In this document: positions 38,807 to 48,020 of the stretch, piece after piece
Layout of the letters: the number at the start of each line of letters is the position of its first letter
Numbering within the stretch: position 1 is the stretch's first letter
NCBI RefSeq assembly: GCF_000153225.1
Contig: NZ_CH724148.1
Coordinates: forward strand, 624,640-688,639
DNA length: 64,000 nucleotides
Source of the DNA: Polaribacter irgensii 23-P
GTDB taxonomy: Bacteria > Bacteroidota > Bacteroidia > Flavobacteriales > Flavobacteriaceae
Direction: 5' to 3'
The notes under the pieces: generated by a model
Databases searched by the model: none
What the model was told of the DNA's origin: nothing
The model's input: only the letters and a program-made list of their open reading frames with translations
Program-made: the position numbers and the translations under genes

Positions 38807-39166
38807 TTAAAAATAAAGAAAAGCATCTTCTAAGTGCTCCATTTTCGTTTTGTTTTTTTGATGTACAATGGCGATGATATCGAATCTTACCTCGACATCT
38901 AAGTCTTTTTCTAAAATATAATGATCCACTGCCGAAAGTAAATGCATGATCTTCTTAGGGTTTACAGCATCTTGTGGATCTCCAAAGTATCTACTACTCC
39001 TTGTTTTCACCTCAACCACCACCAAGATATTGCCTTTTTGAGCAATACAATCTACCTCCGCCTTTAAGTAGCGATAATTTTTTTCTAAAATTTTATATCC
39101 CTTTTTTATCAAAAAATCACAGGCCAATTGCTCTCCTTTTTTACCAAGTTCGTTGTGTACTGCCAT
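38807..39166 (-). CDS. YraN family protein (UPF0102), 119 aa
   Basis: Small nuclease-fold protein of the YraN/UPF0102 family. The restriction-endonuclease-like core is visible: GKKGEQLACDFLIKKGYKIL at the N-terminus, AEVDCIA (Glu37, Asp39) and VVVEVKTRSS (Glu53, Lys55), together forming the D-ExK-like site. Activity and biological role are not established for most members. Length is typical. Monocistronic, convergent with the thioredoxin-like gene. Confidence 0.93.
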   Translation of the reverse strand: MAVHNELGKKGEQLACDFLIKKGYKILEKNYRYLKAEVDCIAQKGNILVVVEVKTRSSRYFGDPQDAVNPKKIMHLLSAVDHYILEKDLDVEVRFDIIAIVHQKNKTKMEHLEDAFLYF

Positions 39167-39541
39167 AATTAGGAAATAAATGACTTTTACTGATTCATTC
39201 GTATAATCTACGAATAAAATCCCAAAATGATACTAAAAATAAATTGCGCATCTTGACAAAAGATCGGTTTGCTCTTATTACGAAGACTGCGATTTACCAA
39301 AATTAGCCGCTACCTTTTGAAAATATGTACCCGCAGTTTATACATCCATGGAGCACTAATAGCGGAATGTGTGCAAAGTTTCCATTTCTAAGAATAATGC
39401 CATTTTCGATATGGTTTCCTGCGAATGCTGTTTTTGACTTTGCTTACAGTAATCCGAGCCATACCAAAATGACTTAAAAGCCAAAGAAATTGCTGATGTT
39501 TAGAAAATTATTTACTTGTATTGCAGCGGAAAGTTTACTTC
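39167..39541. other. 375-base gap, no supported gene
   Basis: No gene or terminator was recognised. A plus-strand frame stays open for some 47 codons around 39330-39475, but it has no plausible start and no recognisable protein. Confidence 0.45.
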
Positions 39542-40549
39542 CTAATTTTCTTTAAAAATAAGGGAACAACTATCTGTACCAAATTGTAGTTGCACATTTC
39601 TCCCAAAAATCAAAGCTCTATTATCCGCTTCATGGCCTGCCGGAAAATCAAATAAAACAGGCACATTGTCTGGAACTACTGCTAAGATTAATTCCTCAAT
39701 CGAACTGCCCCACACTGTAGAGTTTTCCAACACATTGCTTATATCACCAACAATTACCGCATTCACATTCTTAAAATATCCTGCGCGCTTTAAACTTTGT
39801 AACATTCTATCAATTGCATATTTATACTCCCCTATTTCTTCAATAAATAGAATTTTCCCCGAAGTAGAAATCTGACTTTTAGACCCAAGCATCGACGCCA
39901 AAATAGTGAGATTTCCTCCAATCAATTGCCCTTCAATACTCTTTACTGCGTCTGAATCAGAGTATCTATTGTATCTTGAAGAAGCAATTGTGTATTGCAA
40001 AGCTTTTCCAAAAAGCGCTTTTTTAAAACTTCCAATTGTTTCAACTATTTCACTCTCATCTCCCTCGAGACTAGTCGCCATCATTCCGTGGATCGTTTCT
40101 ATACCAAGATTGTGTATGTGATTGTGAAATGCTGTGAAATCAGAAAAACCCACCACCCATTTTGGCGCTTCTTTAAATTTAAAATAGTTTATTCTATCTA
40201 AAATTCTCACCGCTCCATAGCCTCCTCTTGCCATCCAAATAGCTCGGATACTCGGATTGTCTAATGCCTTTTGAAAATCTACAGCACGCTCTGCATCTGT
40301 TCCTGAAAAATGATATTGTTGATTGAATACATGTGTTCCTATTGCCACATTCAAACCCCAACCCTCTAACAACTCTGTAGCCTTCTGAATACTTGCTGCT
40401 CGCTCTTTTAAAATTCCAGAGGGTGCAATAATTGCAACGGTATCCCCTTTTTGTAAATAAGAGGGACTTTTAAAATTTAAAACTCCCTGTGCATTTACAG
40501 CAAAATAAAACATCAAAAACAACCCTATAAATCCGACTCTTTTCTTCAA
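39542..40549 (-). CDS. LD-carboxypeptidase, peptidase family S66 (335 aa)
   Basis: Muropeptide LD-carboxypeptidase-type serine peptidase used in murein recycling. It has a signal peptide (to about 20, VNAQ), unusual for the cytosolic enzymes but common in Bacteroidetes. Family motifs: IAPSG near 42, MARGGYGAVRIL at 106-117, the nucleophile Ser136 in VVGFSD, Glu in LFIEEIGEY near 240, and His in FPAGHEADN near 303, giving the Ser-Glu-His triad. It is divergent from metG. A possible promoter (40665-40672) lies inside the metG leader. Confidence 0.92.
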   Translation of the reverse strand: MKKRVGFIGLFLMFYFAVNAQGVLNFKSPSYLQKGDTVAIIAPSGILKERAASIQKATELLEGWGLNVAIGTHVFNQQYHFSGTDAERAVDFQKALDNPSIRAIWMARGGYGAVRILDRINYFKFKEAPKWVVGFSDFTAFHNHIHNLGIETIHGMMATSLEGDESEIVETIGSFKKALFGKALQYTIASSRYNRYSDSDAVKSIEGQLIGGNLTILASMLGSKSQISTSGKILFIEEIGEYKYAIDRMLQSLKRAGYFKNVNAVIVGDISNVLENSTVWGSSIEELILAVVPDNVPVLFDFPAGHEADNRALIFGRNVQLQFGTDSCSLIFKEN

Positions 40550-40633
40550 AGTAAATTTTATTTTTTAGTTCTTATTATTAAAATACCTCGCAGAGGTAAA
40601 TGTATCTATTTTCAGTGACTTTTAAAACTCGGT

Positions 40634-40670
40634 TTTTTGTACTTTTGCAGTTGAAAAATCAGTACAAAAA
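40634..40670. promoter_or_regulatory. palindrome overlapping facing promoters between S66 peptidase and metG
   Basis: A perfect 10-base inverted repeat, TTTTTGTACT (40634-40643) and AGTACAAAAA (40661-40670), flanks the predicted metG start point. Because the hairpin would be only partly transcribed, a DNA-level operator or a by-product of symmetric promoters is more likely than an RNA element. Confidence 0.4.
40640..40647 (+). promoter_or_regulatory. -7 element for metG
   Basis: TACTTTTG followed by CA, an exact TAnnTTTG match. It predicts a start near 40653 and a leader of about 33 bases to the metG ATG. Confidence 0.6.
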
Positions 40671-40672
40671 TA
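40665..40672 (-). promoter_or_regulatory. possible -7 element for the S66 peptidase gene
   Basis: TATTTTTG on the minus strand, exact match to TAnnTTTG. Transcription would run leftward across the metG promoter with a leader of about 110 bases. This facing arrangement is unusual, so the call is tentative. Confidence 0.35.
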
Positions 40673-40685
40673 ATACAAAGAACAC

Positions 40686-42740
40686 ATGAGTGCTCCAAAA
40701 AGATACACGATTACCGCAGCTTTACCTTATACAAATGGTCCAATTCATATTGGACATCTAGCAGGAGTATATGTTCCCGCAGATATCTATGCCCGTTATT
40801 TGCGTTTAATTGGTAAAGATGTAGCCTACATATGTGGCTCAGATGAACATGGTGTAGCCATTCCAATGCGTGCAAAAAAAGAAGGAGTCTCCCCCCAACA
40901 TATTATCGATAAATACCATGGAATCATCAAACAATCTTTTTTAGATTTTGGAATTTCCTTTGACAATTACTCTAGAACCTCTAATGAACTTCACCATAAG
41001 ACGGCCTCTGAGTTTTTTACAAAATTACATAACAATGGGGACTTTATTGAAGAAACTTCTGCTCAATTATACGATGCTGAAGCAAATCAATTTCTCGCAG
41101 ATCGCTTTGTTGTTGGAACCTGCCCAAAATGTAACTTTGAAGAAAGCTATGGAGACCAATGTGAGAGCTGTGGAACTAGCCACAATGCAACAGACTTAAT
41201 AAACCCAAAATCTGCCATTACCGGAAATGTACCTACTGTAAAAAAAACAAAACACTGGTTTTTACCTTTAGATAAGCATGAAGATTTCTTACGGGAATGG
41301 ATTTTAGAAGGACACAAAAAAGACTGGAAACCGAACGTGTACGGCCAGGTGAAAAGTTGGATAGAGGATGGCCTTAGACCCAGAGCTGTAACTCGAGATT
41401 TAGACTGGGGAATTCCTGTGCCCTTAAAAGAGGCGGACGGAAAAGTGCTATACGTTTGGTTTGACGCCCCTATTGGATATATCTCTTCTACCAAGGAATG
41501 GGCAGCAAGAGAAGGAAAAAACTGGGAAGATTATTGGAAACGAGACGATACAAAACTGGTGCACTTCATCGGAAAAGACAACATTGTTTTTCATTGTATT
41601 ATTTTTCCATCAATGCTCAAAGCGCACGGAGATTATATTTTACCTGACAATGTTCCTGCTAATGAATTCTTGAATTTAGAAGGTAATAAATTATCGACTT
41701 CTAAAAACTGGGCAGTTTGGTTGCATGAATATCTAGCGGAGTTCCCAAATCAGCAAGATGTATTGCGATATACCCTGACTGCAAACGCACCAGAAAATAA
41801 GGACAACGATTTTACGTGGAAAGATTTTCAAGCAAAAAACAACAATGAGCTCGTTGCTATTTTTGGCAATTTTATTAACCGTGTTGTTGTTTTAACAAAT
41901 AAATATTACGGTGGGGTGGTGCCTGCTCCTAATGACTTTTCTGATATTGACGAAGACACTTTAGCAGCGGTAAAAGAGTTCCCAAATACAATTGGAAAAT
42001 CTATTGAAAGATATCGTTTTAGAGAAGCTTCTCAAGAATTGATGAATTTAGCAAGACTTGGAAACAAATATTTAGCAGACGAGGAGCCTTGGAAAGTTAT
42101 AAAGTTAGATGAAAAAAGAGTACAAACGATACTGTATGTGGCCTTACAAATTTCTGCAGCTTTAGCAGTAGTTTCTGAACCTTTTCTACCTTTTACAGCT
42201 AAAAAATTAAAAGGAATTTTAAATATTGACTCCCATTTATCTTGGGAAGATGTCGTTGAAAATGCTATTTTACTACCAGCGACACATCAAATAAATAAAG
42301 CTGAATTGTTGTTTTCTAAAATTGAAGACGAAGAAATTGAAATGCAAGTTGAAAAATTACAAGCAACTAAAGTTGCAAATGAGCAGGAAAACAAAGTAAT
42401 TTCTTCTCAAAAAGAAACAATTGAATTTGAAGATTTTACGAAGTTAGACATTAGAATAGGAACGATTCTTGAAGCAGAAAAAGTAGCAAAGACTAAAAAA
42501 CTTTTAAAATTAAAAGTAGCTGTTGGCATCGATACGAGGACTATTGTTTCTGGAATTGCAGAAAGCTTCTCACCAGAAGAAATAATTGGTCAGCAGGTAG
42601 CTGTCTTAGTGAACTTAGCACCCCGCAATATTAGAGGTATAGAAAGTCAAGGAATGATTTTAATGACAGAGACTCCAAACGGAAAATTGGCTTTTATGCA
42701 ACCAGAGAAAACAGTAACAAACGGACAAGAAGTTAGTTAA
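40686..42740 (+). CDS. metG: methionyl-tRNA synthetase (684 aa)
   Basis: Charges tRNA-Met. Class I signature HIGH is at 21-24 ([10 protein letters not shown]) and the KMSKS loop appears as KLSTSK at 335-340. A zinc knuckle with CPKC and CESCG lies at about 142-165. The C-terminal domain (about 575-684, [20 protein letters not shown]) is the tRNA-binding EMAP-like module, so this is the long form. The stop TAA shares its last base with the ATG of the next gene (TAATG), indicating translational coupling. Confidence 0.98.
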   Translation: MSAPKRYTITAALPYTNGPIHIGHLAGVYVPADIYARYLRLIGKDVAYICGSDEHGVAIPMRAKKEGVSPQHIIDKYHGIIKQSFLDFGISFDNYSRTSNELHHKTASEFFTKLHNNGDFIEETSAQLYDAEANQFLADRFVVGTCPKCNFEESYGDQCESCGTSHNATDLINPKSAITGNVPTVKKTKHWFLPLDKHEDFLREWILEGHKKDWKPNVYGQVKSWIEDGLRPRAVTRDLDWGIPVPLKEADGKVLYVWFDAPIGYISSTKEWAAREGKNWEDYWKRDDTKLVHFIGKDNIVFHCIIFPSMLKAHGDYILPDNVPANEFLNLEGNKLSTSKNWAVWLHEYLAEFPNQQDVLRYTLTANAPENKDNDFTWKDFQAKNNNELVAIFGNFINRVVVLTNKYYGGVVPAPNDFSDIDEDTLAAVKEFPNTIGKSIERYRFREASQELMNLARLGNKYLADEEPWKVIKLDEKRVQTILYVALQISAALAVVSEPFLPFTAKKLKGILNIDSHLSWEDVVENAILLPATHQINKAELLFSKIEDEEIEMQVEKLQATKVANEQENKVISSQKETIEFEDFTKLDIRIGTILEAEKVAKTKKLLKLKVAVGIDTRTIVSGIAESFSPEEIIGQQVAVLVNLAPRNIRGIESQGMILMTETPNGKLAFMQPEKTVTNGQEVS

Positions 42741-43642
42741 TGCTTAAAATAGCAAATCATCCTATTTATAAATACGAGTTGCCAAAAGGCCATCGATTTC
42801 CAATGGAAAAATACGATCTTTTACCGCAGCAACTGCTCTATGAGGGAACGTGTACGGAAGAAAATTTCTTTGAGCCAGAAATCCCAAACTACAAGCATTT
42901 TTTTACAGTGCATGACCCCGAATATTTTTTTGATTTATTAAACATCACGCTCTCTCAAAAAGCGGCCCGAAAAATTGGGTTTCCACTATCTGAAGTACTT
43001 ATTGCAAGGGAAATGATGATTGCAGATGGCACAATGAAAGCTTCAGAATATGCCATAAAAAACGGAATTGCAATGAATATTGCAGGCGGTACACATCACG
43101 CATTTTCAAATCGAGGAGAGGCTTTTTGTATGTTAAATGACCAAGCAATTGGTGCGAAATATTTACAGCAAAAAGGGTTGGCTGATAAAATACTAATTGT
43201 AGATTTAGATGTCCACCAAGGAAATGGTACTGCAGAAATATTTCAAAACGACCGCAGTGTCTTTACCTTTTCTATGCACGGAAAAAGTAACTATCCGTTT
43301 GTCAAAGAGGCCTCTGATTTGGACATTGCATTAGAAAATAACACGAAAGATGCTACCTATTTAACGCTTCTAAAAGAAACACTCCCAAAACTTATTCAAC
43401 AAGAAAAACCCGATTTTATATACTATTTGTGTGGTGTAGATGTAATCGAAAGTGATAAGTTAGGGAAACTTGATTTAACAATAGCTGGCTGTAAAGAACG
43501 AGACAACTTTGTAATACAAACTTGCTACGACTTAAAAATTCCTGTGATGTGCTCTATGGGCGGTGGATATTCTCCTGATGTAAATACCATTGTAAATGCA
43601 CACGCCAATACGTTTAGAATTGCACAAGAAATTTATTTTTAA
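42740..43642 (+). CDS. histone deacetylase family protein (300 aa)
   Basis: Zinc-dependent deacetylase-fold enzyme of the bacterial HDAC/acetoin-utilisation/acetylpolyamine-hydrolase family. The active-site motifs are intact: GGTHHAF (tandem His), VDLDVHQGNGT (zinc Asp and His) and CGVDVIESDKLGKL (second zinc Asp). Substrate could be acetyl-lysine or acetylated small amines and cannot be decided here. It is translationally coupled to metG by a TAATG overlap, so it is made with the synthetase. A 17-base-pair hairpin follows the stop. Confidence 0.92.
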   Translation: MLKIANHPIYKYELPKGHRFPMEKYDLLPQQLLYEGTCTEENFFEPEIPNYKHFFTVHDPEYFFDLLNITLSQKAARKIGFPLSEVLIAREMMIADGTMKASEYAIKNGIAMNIAGGTHHAFSNRGEAFCMLNDQAIGAKYLQQKGLADKILIVDLDVHQGNGTAEIFQNDRSVFTFSMHGKSNYPFVKEASDLDIALENNTKDATYLTLLKETLPKLIQQEKPDFIYYLCGVDVIESDKLGKLDLTIAGCKERDNFVIQTCYDLKIPVMCSMGGGYSPDVNTIVNAHANTFRIAQEIYF

Positions 43643-43679
43643 ATAGCAACCCAAAGAAGGAAACTTCTTTGGGTTGCTA
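43643..43679. terminator. bidirectional hairpin between convergent genes
   Basis: Perfect 17-base-pair stem (from ATAGCAACCC, right arm to GGGTTGCTAT, last base 43680) with a GAAA tetraloop, lying between the deacetylase gene and the convergent molybdenum hydroxylase operon. Neither strand has a proper T-run after the stem, so it may stop transcription through the stem alone. Confidence 0.6.
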
Positions 43680-43716
43680 TAAAAGCACAATTGTGTGACA
43701 TTTTTAAGTGTTCCCT

Positions 43717-45933
43717 TTAACTGAGCATACTACTTTCATTAAATTCCTTTACAAAAGGTTGCCTGTATATTCTTTTCCCCAAAGCAGCATTAATTGCGTT
43801 GGCTACTGCTCCTCCTGCAGGTGGCAAACCCGGTTCTCCTAATCCTGTTGGTGCGTTGTTGTTTTCTACAAAATAGACGTCCACTTTTGGCGTTTCGTTT
43901 ATTCTAATTAAGCGATATGTATCAAAATTTTGATCTTGAGGTTTGCCGTCTTTAAATGAAAAATCACTGTACATTGCGTGTCCAATTCCGTCTAAAACAC
44001 CTCCTTCAACTTGATTTCTTGCTCCTGTCGGATTTACCACAATCCCGCAATCTACAGCAACGGTTACTTTTTTAATAATTGGCAAACCGTCTTTTATCTC
44101 GATTTCTGCAATTTCTGCAACATGTGTATTATGACTATAATAGGCAGAAAAACCCTGATATACGCCTTCTTTGGTAGTTCCCCAATTGGCTTTTTCTCTT
44201 ACTAATTTAATGGTATCTTCCATTCTTTGTCCAGAATATTCTATGCGCTCGTCTGTTGTATTTTTTACATTTTGCAATAAGTCTAAACGCAATTGAATTG
44301 CATCTATGTTTAGTTCTATTGCCAACTCATCAAAGAAGCTTTGCTCTGCAAATGCCAAAAAATTTGTGTATGGCGCTCTCCAAGCGCCGGTTGTGATGTT
44401 GCTGTTATAATTGCCGGTCTCTACTTTATAATTAGGGATACATCCAGCAGGAAAGAAATTTGAAATAGCCCCATACATATTACTTCCAATAGCCGCCTCT
44501 ATTAAATGGTATCCCGTTACCTTCCCGTCTTTTAAAGCTGCTTTTATTCTGTATTTTACAGCCGGTTTATAAATACCCGTAGTCATATCGTCTTCTCTTG
44601 TCGAAACAAGTTTTACTGGTTTTTTAATAAGATTCGATATTTCTGCAGCTTCGTATACAAAGTCTCCATAAAGTCTTCTTCCAAAGCCACCCCCCATTCT
44701 GGTCATTTCTAAATGAATTTTATCCAAATCAAAATCTAGCAACGCTGCAACTACTTTTGCTGCATACTCTGGTGTTTGCACAGGACCCACTAAATGTATT
44801 TTATCTGCAGTTACATTTGCATAAAAATTCATCGGTTCCATACAATTATGTGGTAAAAAAGGCGAGTGGTAGGTTTTTTCAATCACCTTGTCTGCGGTTG
44901 CAAATGCATTTTCTACTGCGCCATCTTCTCTATTTATATTTAAATTTTTACCATCTAAAATAGCTGTTAACGCCTTCTCGTGGTCTTCTGTAGATTCTAA
45001 TTGCCCATCTTCTTCCCAAACAGCAGAAAGCGCTTTTTTGCCTTTCATAGCTGCCCATGTGTTTTCTGCTATTACCACAACTTTGTCTGTTTTGGAGAGT
45101 TTGACAGTCCAGTTATTTTTGCCAGTATCTAAGTATTTTCTTGCTTTATCTCCGATCGTAATCACATCGATTACTCCCTTGACTTTTTTCGCTTCTGTGG
45201 CATCAAAACTTTTTAATTTCTGACCAAAAGATGGCGGTCTCAAAACAGTAGCAACCAACATGCCGTCTGCCTTGTAATCAATACCAAACAAGCGTTTTCC
45301 AGTAATAATTTTGTCAATATCAACATTGATTATTTCTTGCCCTATAATTGTAAAATCTTTGGGATCTTTCAAGACTACATTTTCTGGAACGGCTAATATC
45401 GCTGCTTCTTTTACAACTTCACCATAGCCTAAAGTTTCACCATTTTGATTCGTAATAATTCCTTTAGAAGCTTTTAAAGTTGAAGCCGCTACATTCCATT
45501 TTAATGCTGCAGCATTCACCAACATTTGTTTTGCAGTTGCTCCTGTTTGTCGAAGTGCCTCCCAACCAAAACGTATCGATTGACTGCCACCTGCAAGTTG
45601 CCTCGTGTAATTGTTTGTATCTAAAACTCCTTGAGCCACCGTTACATTCTTCCAATCGACGTCTAATTCTTCTGCAATAAGCATCGGCATCGATGTTTTT
45701 ACACCCTGACCAATTTCTGGGTTCGGAGAAAAAATAGTTACATATCCTTCATTCGAAATTTTAATAAACGCATTGAAATCATTAAAGTTTAAACTGTCAA
45801 TATCTACGGGCATTTGCACACCAGGCTTACAGGCTATCAATAAATTAAATCCAATTAGCAAACCACCACTTGCCAAGACTGATGTTTTTAAAAAATTTCT
45901 GCGACTAAAATTATCTTTTTTATGCAATTCCAT
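43717..45933 (-). CDS. molybdopterin-binding subunit, isoquinoline 1-oxidoreductase type (738 aa)
   Basis: Large catalytic subunit of a xanthine-oxidase-family molybdenum hydroxylase that hydroxylates an N-heterocycle or aldehyde, substrate unknown. The N-terminus has a Tat motif (SRRNFLKTS) and a following lipobox-like LIAC (Cys35). Cofactor-site motifs include MGGGFGRRLYGDF, NQVEGGVLDGIGHAMYSD and GEPGLPPAGGAVANA with the catalytic Glu. It lies 19 bases after the 2Fe-2S subunit. This two-subunit type lacks an FAD subunit and usually donates electrons to a cytochrome, consistent with an envelope location. Confidence 0.93.
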   Translation of the reverse strand: MELHKKDNFSRRNFLKTSVLASGGLLIGFNLLIACKPGVQMPVDIDSLNFNDFNAFIKISNEGYVTIFSPNPEIGQGVKTSMPMLIAEELDVDWKNVTVAQGVLDTNNYTRQLAGGSQSIRFGWEALRQTGATAKQMLVNAAALKWNVAASTLKASKGIITNQNGETLGYGEVVKEAAILAVPENVVLKDPKDFTIIGQEIINVDIDKIITGKRLFGIDYKADGMLVATVLRPPSFGQKLKSFDATEAKKVKGVIDVITIGDKARKYLDTGKNNWTVKLSKTDKVVVIAENTWAAMKGKKALSAVWEEDGQLESTEDHEKALTAILDGKNLNINREDGAVENAFATADKVIEKTYHSPFLPHNCMEPMNFYANVTADKIHLVGPVQTPEYAAKVVAALLDFDLDKIHLEMTRMGGGFGRRLYGDFVYEAAEISNLIKKPVKLVSTREDDMTTGIYKPAVKYRIKAALKDGKVTGYHLIEAAIGSNMYGAISNFFPAGCIPNYKVETGNYNSNITTGAWRAPYTNFLAFAEQSFFDELAIELNIDAIQLRLDLLQNVKNTTDERIEYSGQRMEDTIKLVREKANWGTTKEGVYQGFSAYYSHNTHVAEIAEIEIKDGLPIIKKVTVAVDCGIVVNPTGARNQVEGGVLDGIGHAMYSDFSFKDGKPQDQNFDTYRLIRINETPKVDVYFVENNNAPTGLGEPGLPPAGGAVANAINAALGKRIYRQPFVKEFNESSMLS

Positions 45934-45952
45934 TTTTTCTAATTTTTAATAA

Positions 45953-46414
45953 TTATCCTATTTTTTCTGAAGCAACTTTCACGGCTTTTTCTATTCTGTT
46001 ATACGAAGCACATCGGCAAATATTACCTTGCATCGCATTCCTTATTTCTATCTCTGATGGCCTTTTATTTTCCTCTAAAAACGCAGCAGCTGTCATAATC
46101 TGACCTGTTTGACAATATCCACATTGCGGCACATCAATTTCTTTCCAAGCTTCTTGAACCGGATGTTTGCCGTCCACAGACAATCCTTCTATCGTCACGA
46201 TTTTTGTATCTTCTAAAAAAGAAACCTGCATTTGACAACTCCTTGCAGCAACTCCGTTTATGTGAACTGTGCACGCACCACATTGTGCAATACCACAACC
46301 AAACTTGGTTCCTACCAAGTCTAACTCATCTCGTAAAACCCACAATAAAGGTGTGTCCGAATCTGCAGAAATACGGACTTGCTCTCCGTTTACATTTAAA
46401 ATATAATTTGGCAT
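45953..46414 (-). CDS. 2Fe-2S subunit, isoquinoline 1-oxidoreductase alpha type (153 aa)
   Basis: Small electron-transfer subunit with two 2Fe-2S clusters. The plant-ferredoxin-type cluster uses Cys40, Cys45, Cys48 and Cys60 (FGCGIAQCGACTV; ARSC). The second, helical cluster uses Cys98, Cys101, Cys133 and Cys135 (CGYCQTGQ; CRC). Length is normal and there is no signal peptide, as expected if it folds in the cytoplasm and is carried out with the Tat-targeted large subunit. First gene of the two-gene operon. An 8-base-pair inverted repeat stands 42-65 bases upstream. Confidence 0.95.
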   Translation of the reverse strand: MPNYILNVNGEQVRISADSDTPLLWVLRDELDLVGTKFGCGIAQCGACTVHINGVAARSCQMQVSFLEDTKIVTIEGLSVDGKHPVQEAWKEIDVPQCGYCQTGQIMTAAAFLEENKRPSEIEIRNAMQGNICRCASYNRIEKAVKVASEKIG

Positions 46415-46456
46415 AAAAATGGGTTTTAATTATCGATCTAAGTTACAAAAAAAATC

Positions 46457-46479
46457 ATTTGAGACAATTTTTCTCAAAT
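46457..46479. promoter_or_regulatory. possible operator of the molybdenum hydroxylase operon
   Basis: Perfect 8-base inverted repeat with a 7-base spacer just upstream of TAACTTAG (46439-46446 on the minus strand, one mismatch to TAnnTTTG). The position suits a regulator site, but no regulator gene adjoins. Confidence 0.3.
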
Positions 46480-46746
46480 CCTACTGATACTGGTTGTTTT
46501 AGGTCCTTAAACCCAACAAATTCAAAACCAACTACAGGTTAAAATAGCCACAAAATAGTTTTAATATAAAACTATTTATTAAAATGTTTTGAAGTTACTA
46601 TCGAAAAGTTGAATACTCAAGAAATGCCGACTTTCCTCAAAACAGCAAAAATATTTTTTTAATTACGCTGATTTAATCCTACGCTGATCTGTAAAATTTT
46701 ATAGAATATAAACAAGGAATACCCGCTTAACCTTCTCAAAAACAGT

Positions 46747-46754
46747 TAACTTTG
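46747..46754 (+). promoter_or_regulatory. possible -7 element for mnmH-selD
   Basis: TAACTTTG is an exact TAnnTTTG match on the plus strand and lies in the left part of the inverted repeat 46751-46772. It would leave a long leader of about 240 bases before mnmH, so a nearer promoter is possible. Confidence 0.3.
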
Positions 46755-46998
46755 TTTCACTGTAGAAACAAAACATTAAACTGTTACTAGTTGCTGTTTG
46801 CTCTCCTTTTTTTTCCGCAAATAGAGTACAACAAATAAACAACGTATCCTTGTTTTAATGTTAGAAGCAGTCTTAAAGTCCACATCAATTGCTACAACAA
46901 CGAATACTAGACAAATACGACTGTCTATCTAAATCGGTTTACCTGCTTGTAAACGCAGTTTTTTCGGAATCATCTCTTTTTAAATTAGACGCTTTACA

Positions 46999-48015
46999 AT
47001 GAAACAATCTATAACAATCAGTTTTTACTTTGAAAATTTAAGACAACTTCCTATTATCGATGTAAGGTCACCAGGTGAATTTGCAAAAGGAAACATCCCA
47101 AATGCTCATAATATTGAATTATTTACAGACGAAGAGCGCGCAATAGTTGGGACTGCTTATAAGAGAGAATCAAAAGAAAAAGCCATTGAAATTGGCTACG
47201 AGTTTGTAAAGCCAAAATTAACTGATTTTGTGAAGAGCGCACTCTTAGTGGCTCCTCAGAAGGAGGCTGTAATACACTGCTGGCGAGGAGGTATGAGAAG
47301 TAATGCATTTGCCACGCACCTTCTCGAAAACGGTTTTACAAAAATCTATGTTATCGAAAATGGATACAAAGCCTTTAGAAATTATGTTTTGGACTCTTTC
47401 ACAGAAACCCTCCATCTTAAAGTTTTAGGTGGTTACACCGGTACAGGTAAAACAGAAATACTGCATGCTTTAAAAAGCAAAGGAGCACAAGTAATAGACT
47501 TAGAAGGATTGGCAAACCACAGAGGCTCTGCTTTTGGAGGCATTGATCTTCCAGAACAGCCTACTACTGAACAGTTTGAAAATAAGCTGTTTTCAGAAAT
47601 ACTAAAACTAGATACCAAACTACCGATCTGGGTGGAGGATGAAAGTAAATCCATTGGAAAAGTATCCATTCCGAACGCCTTTTACGAAAAAATGGGGACG
47701 ATGCCCGTCTACTTCTTGGAAGTTCCCTTTAAAGAGAGAGTGCAACATCTTGTAAACACATATGCAAATTTAAATCAGCAAAAATTAGGAGAGGCCATTG
47801 GCAAAATCGCAAAAAGACTGGGGAATGACAAAGCAAAATTAGCCCTTACCGCGCTAGAAAATAAAAATTATGACGAGGTTGTAACGCTTACGCTCTTTTA
47901 TTACGATAAATACTATTTAAAGGGCTTGGAAAAAAGAGTAAAGTCTACAATATTAAAATTTGAAATCCCTACTGTAAACCCTGAAAAAACGGCAATATTT
48001 TTAAAACAACAATAA
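46999..48015 (+). CDS. mnmH: tRNA 2-selenouridine synthase (338 aa)
   Basis: Converts 2-thiouridine at the wobble position of certain tRNAs to 2-selenouridine using selenophosphate. An N-terminal rhodanese domain ([13 protein letters not shown]) carries the active Cys94 in HCWRGGMRS, followed by a P-loop domain with GGYTGTGKT at 144-152. Length agrees with the YbbB/SelU family. selD begins five bases after the stop, giving a self-contained selenium pathway of donor plus user. Confidence 0.95.
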   Translation: MKQSITISFYFENLRQLPIIDVRSPGEFAKGNIPNAHNIELFTDEERAIVGTAYKRESKEKAIEIGYEFVKPKLTDFVKSALLVAPQKEAVIHCWRGGMRSNAFATHLLENGFTKIYVIENGYKAFRNYVLDSFTETLHLKVLGGYTGTGKTEILHALKSKGAQVIDLEGLANHRGSAFGGIDLPEQPTTEQFENKLFSEILKLDTKLPIWVEDESKSIGKVSIPNAFYEKMGTMPVYFLEVPFKERVQHLVNTYANLNQQKLGEAIGKIAKRLGNDKAKLALTALENKNYDEVVTLTLFYYDKYYLKGLEKRVKSTILKFEIPTVNPEKTAIFLKQQ

Positions 48016-48020
48016 AAAAA

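Larger units (their letters stand above)
46415..46998. other. 580-base divergent intergenic region
   Basis: No gene seen. Inverted repeats include ATTTGAGA-N7-TCTCAAAT (46457-46479), AAATAGTTTT-N5-AAAACTATTT (46553-46577) and TTTGTTTC-N6-GAAACAAA (46751-46772). There is also a direct repeat of ACGCTGAT at 46665 and 46681. Confidence 0.55.

Noticed and set aside
39330..39475. Open plus-strand stretch in the gap before the S66 peptidase gene
   Set aside because: About 47 codons without start codon support or recognisable sequence. Unlike the gap at 50287-51193, no signal peptide or joined frames were found.
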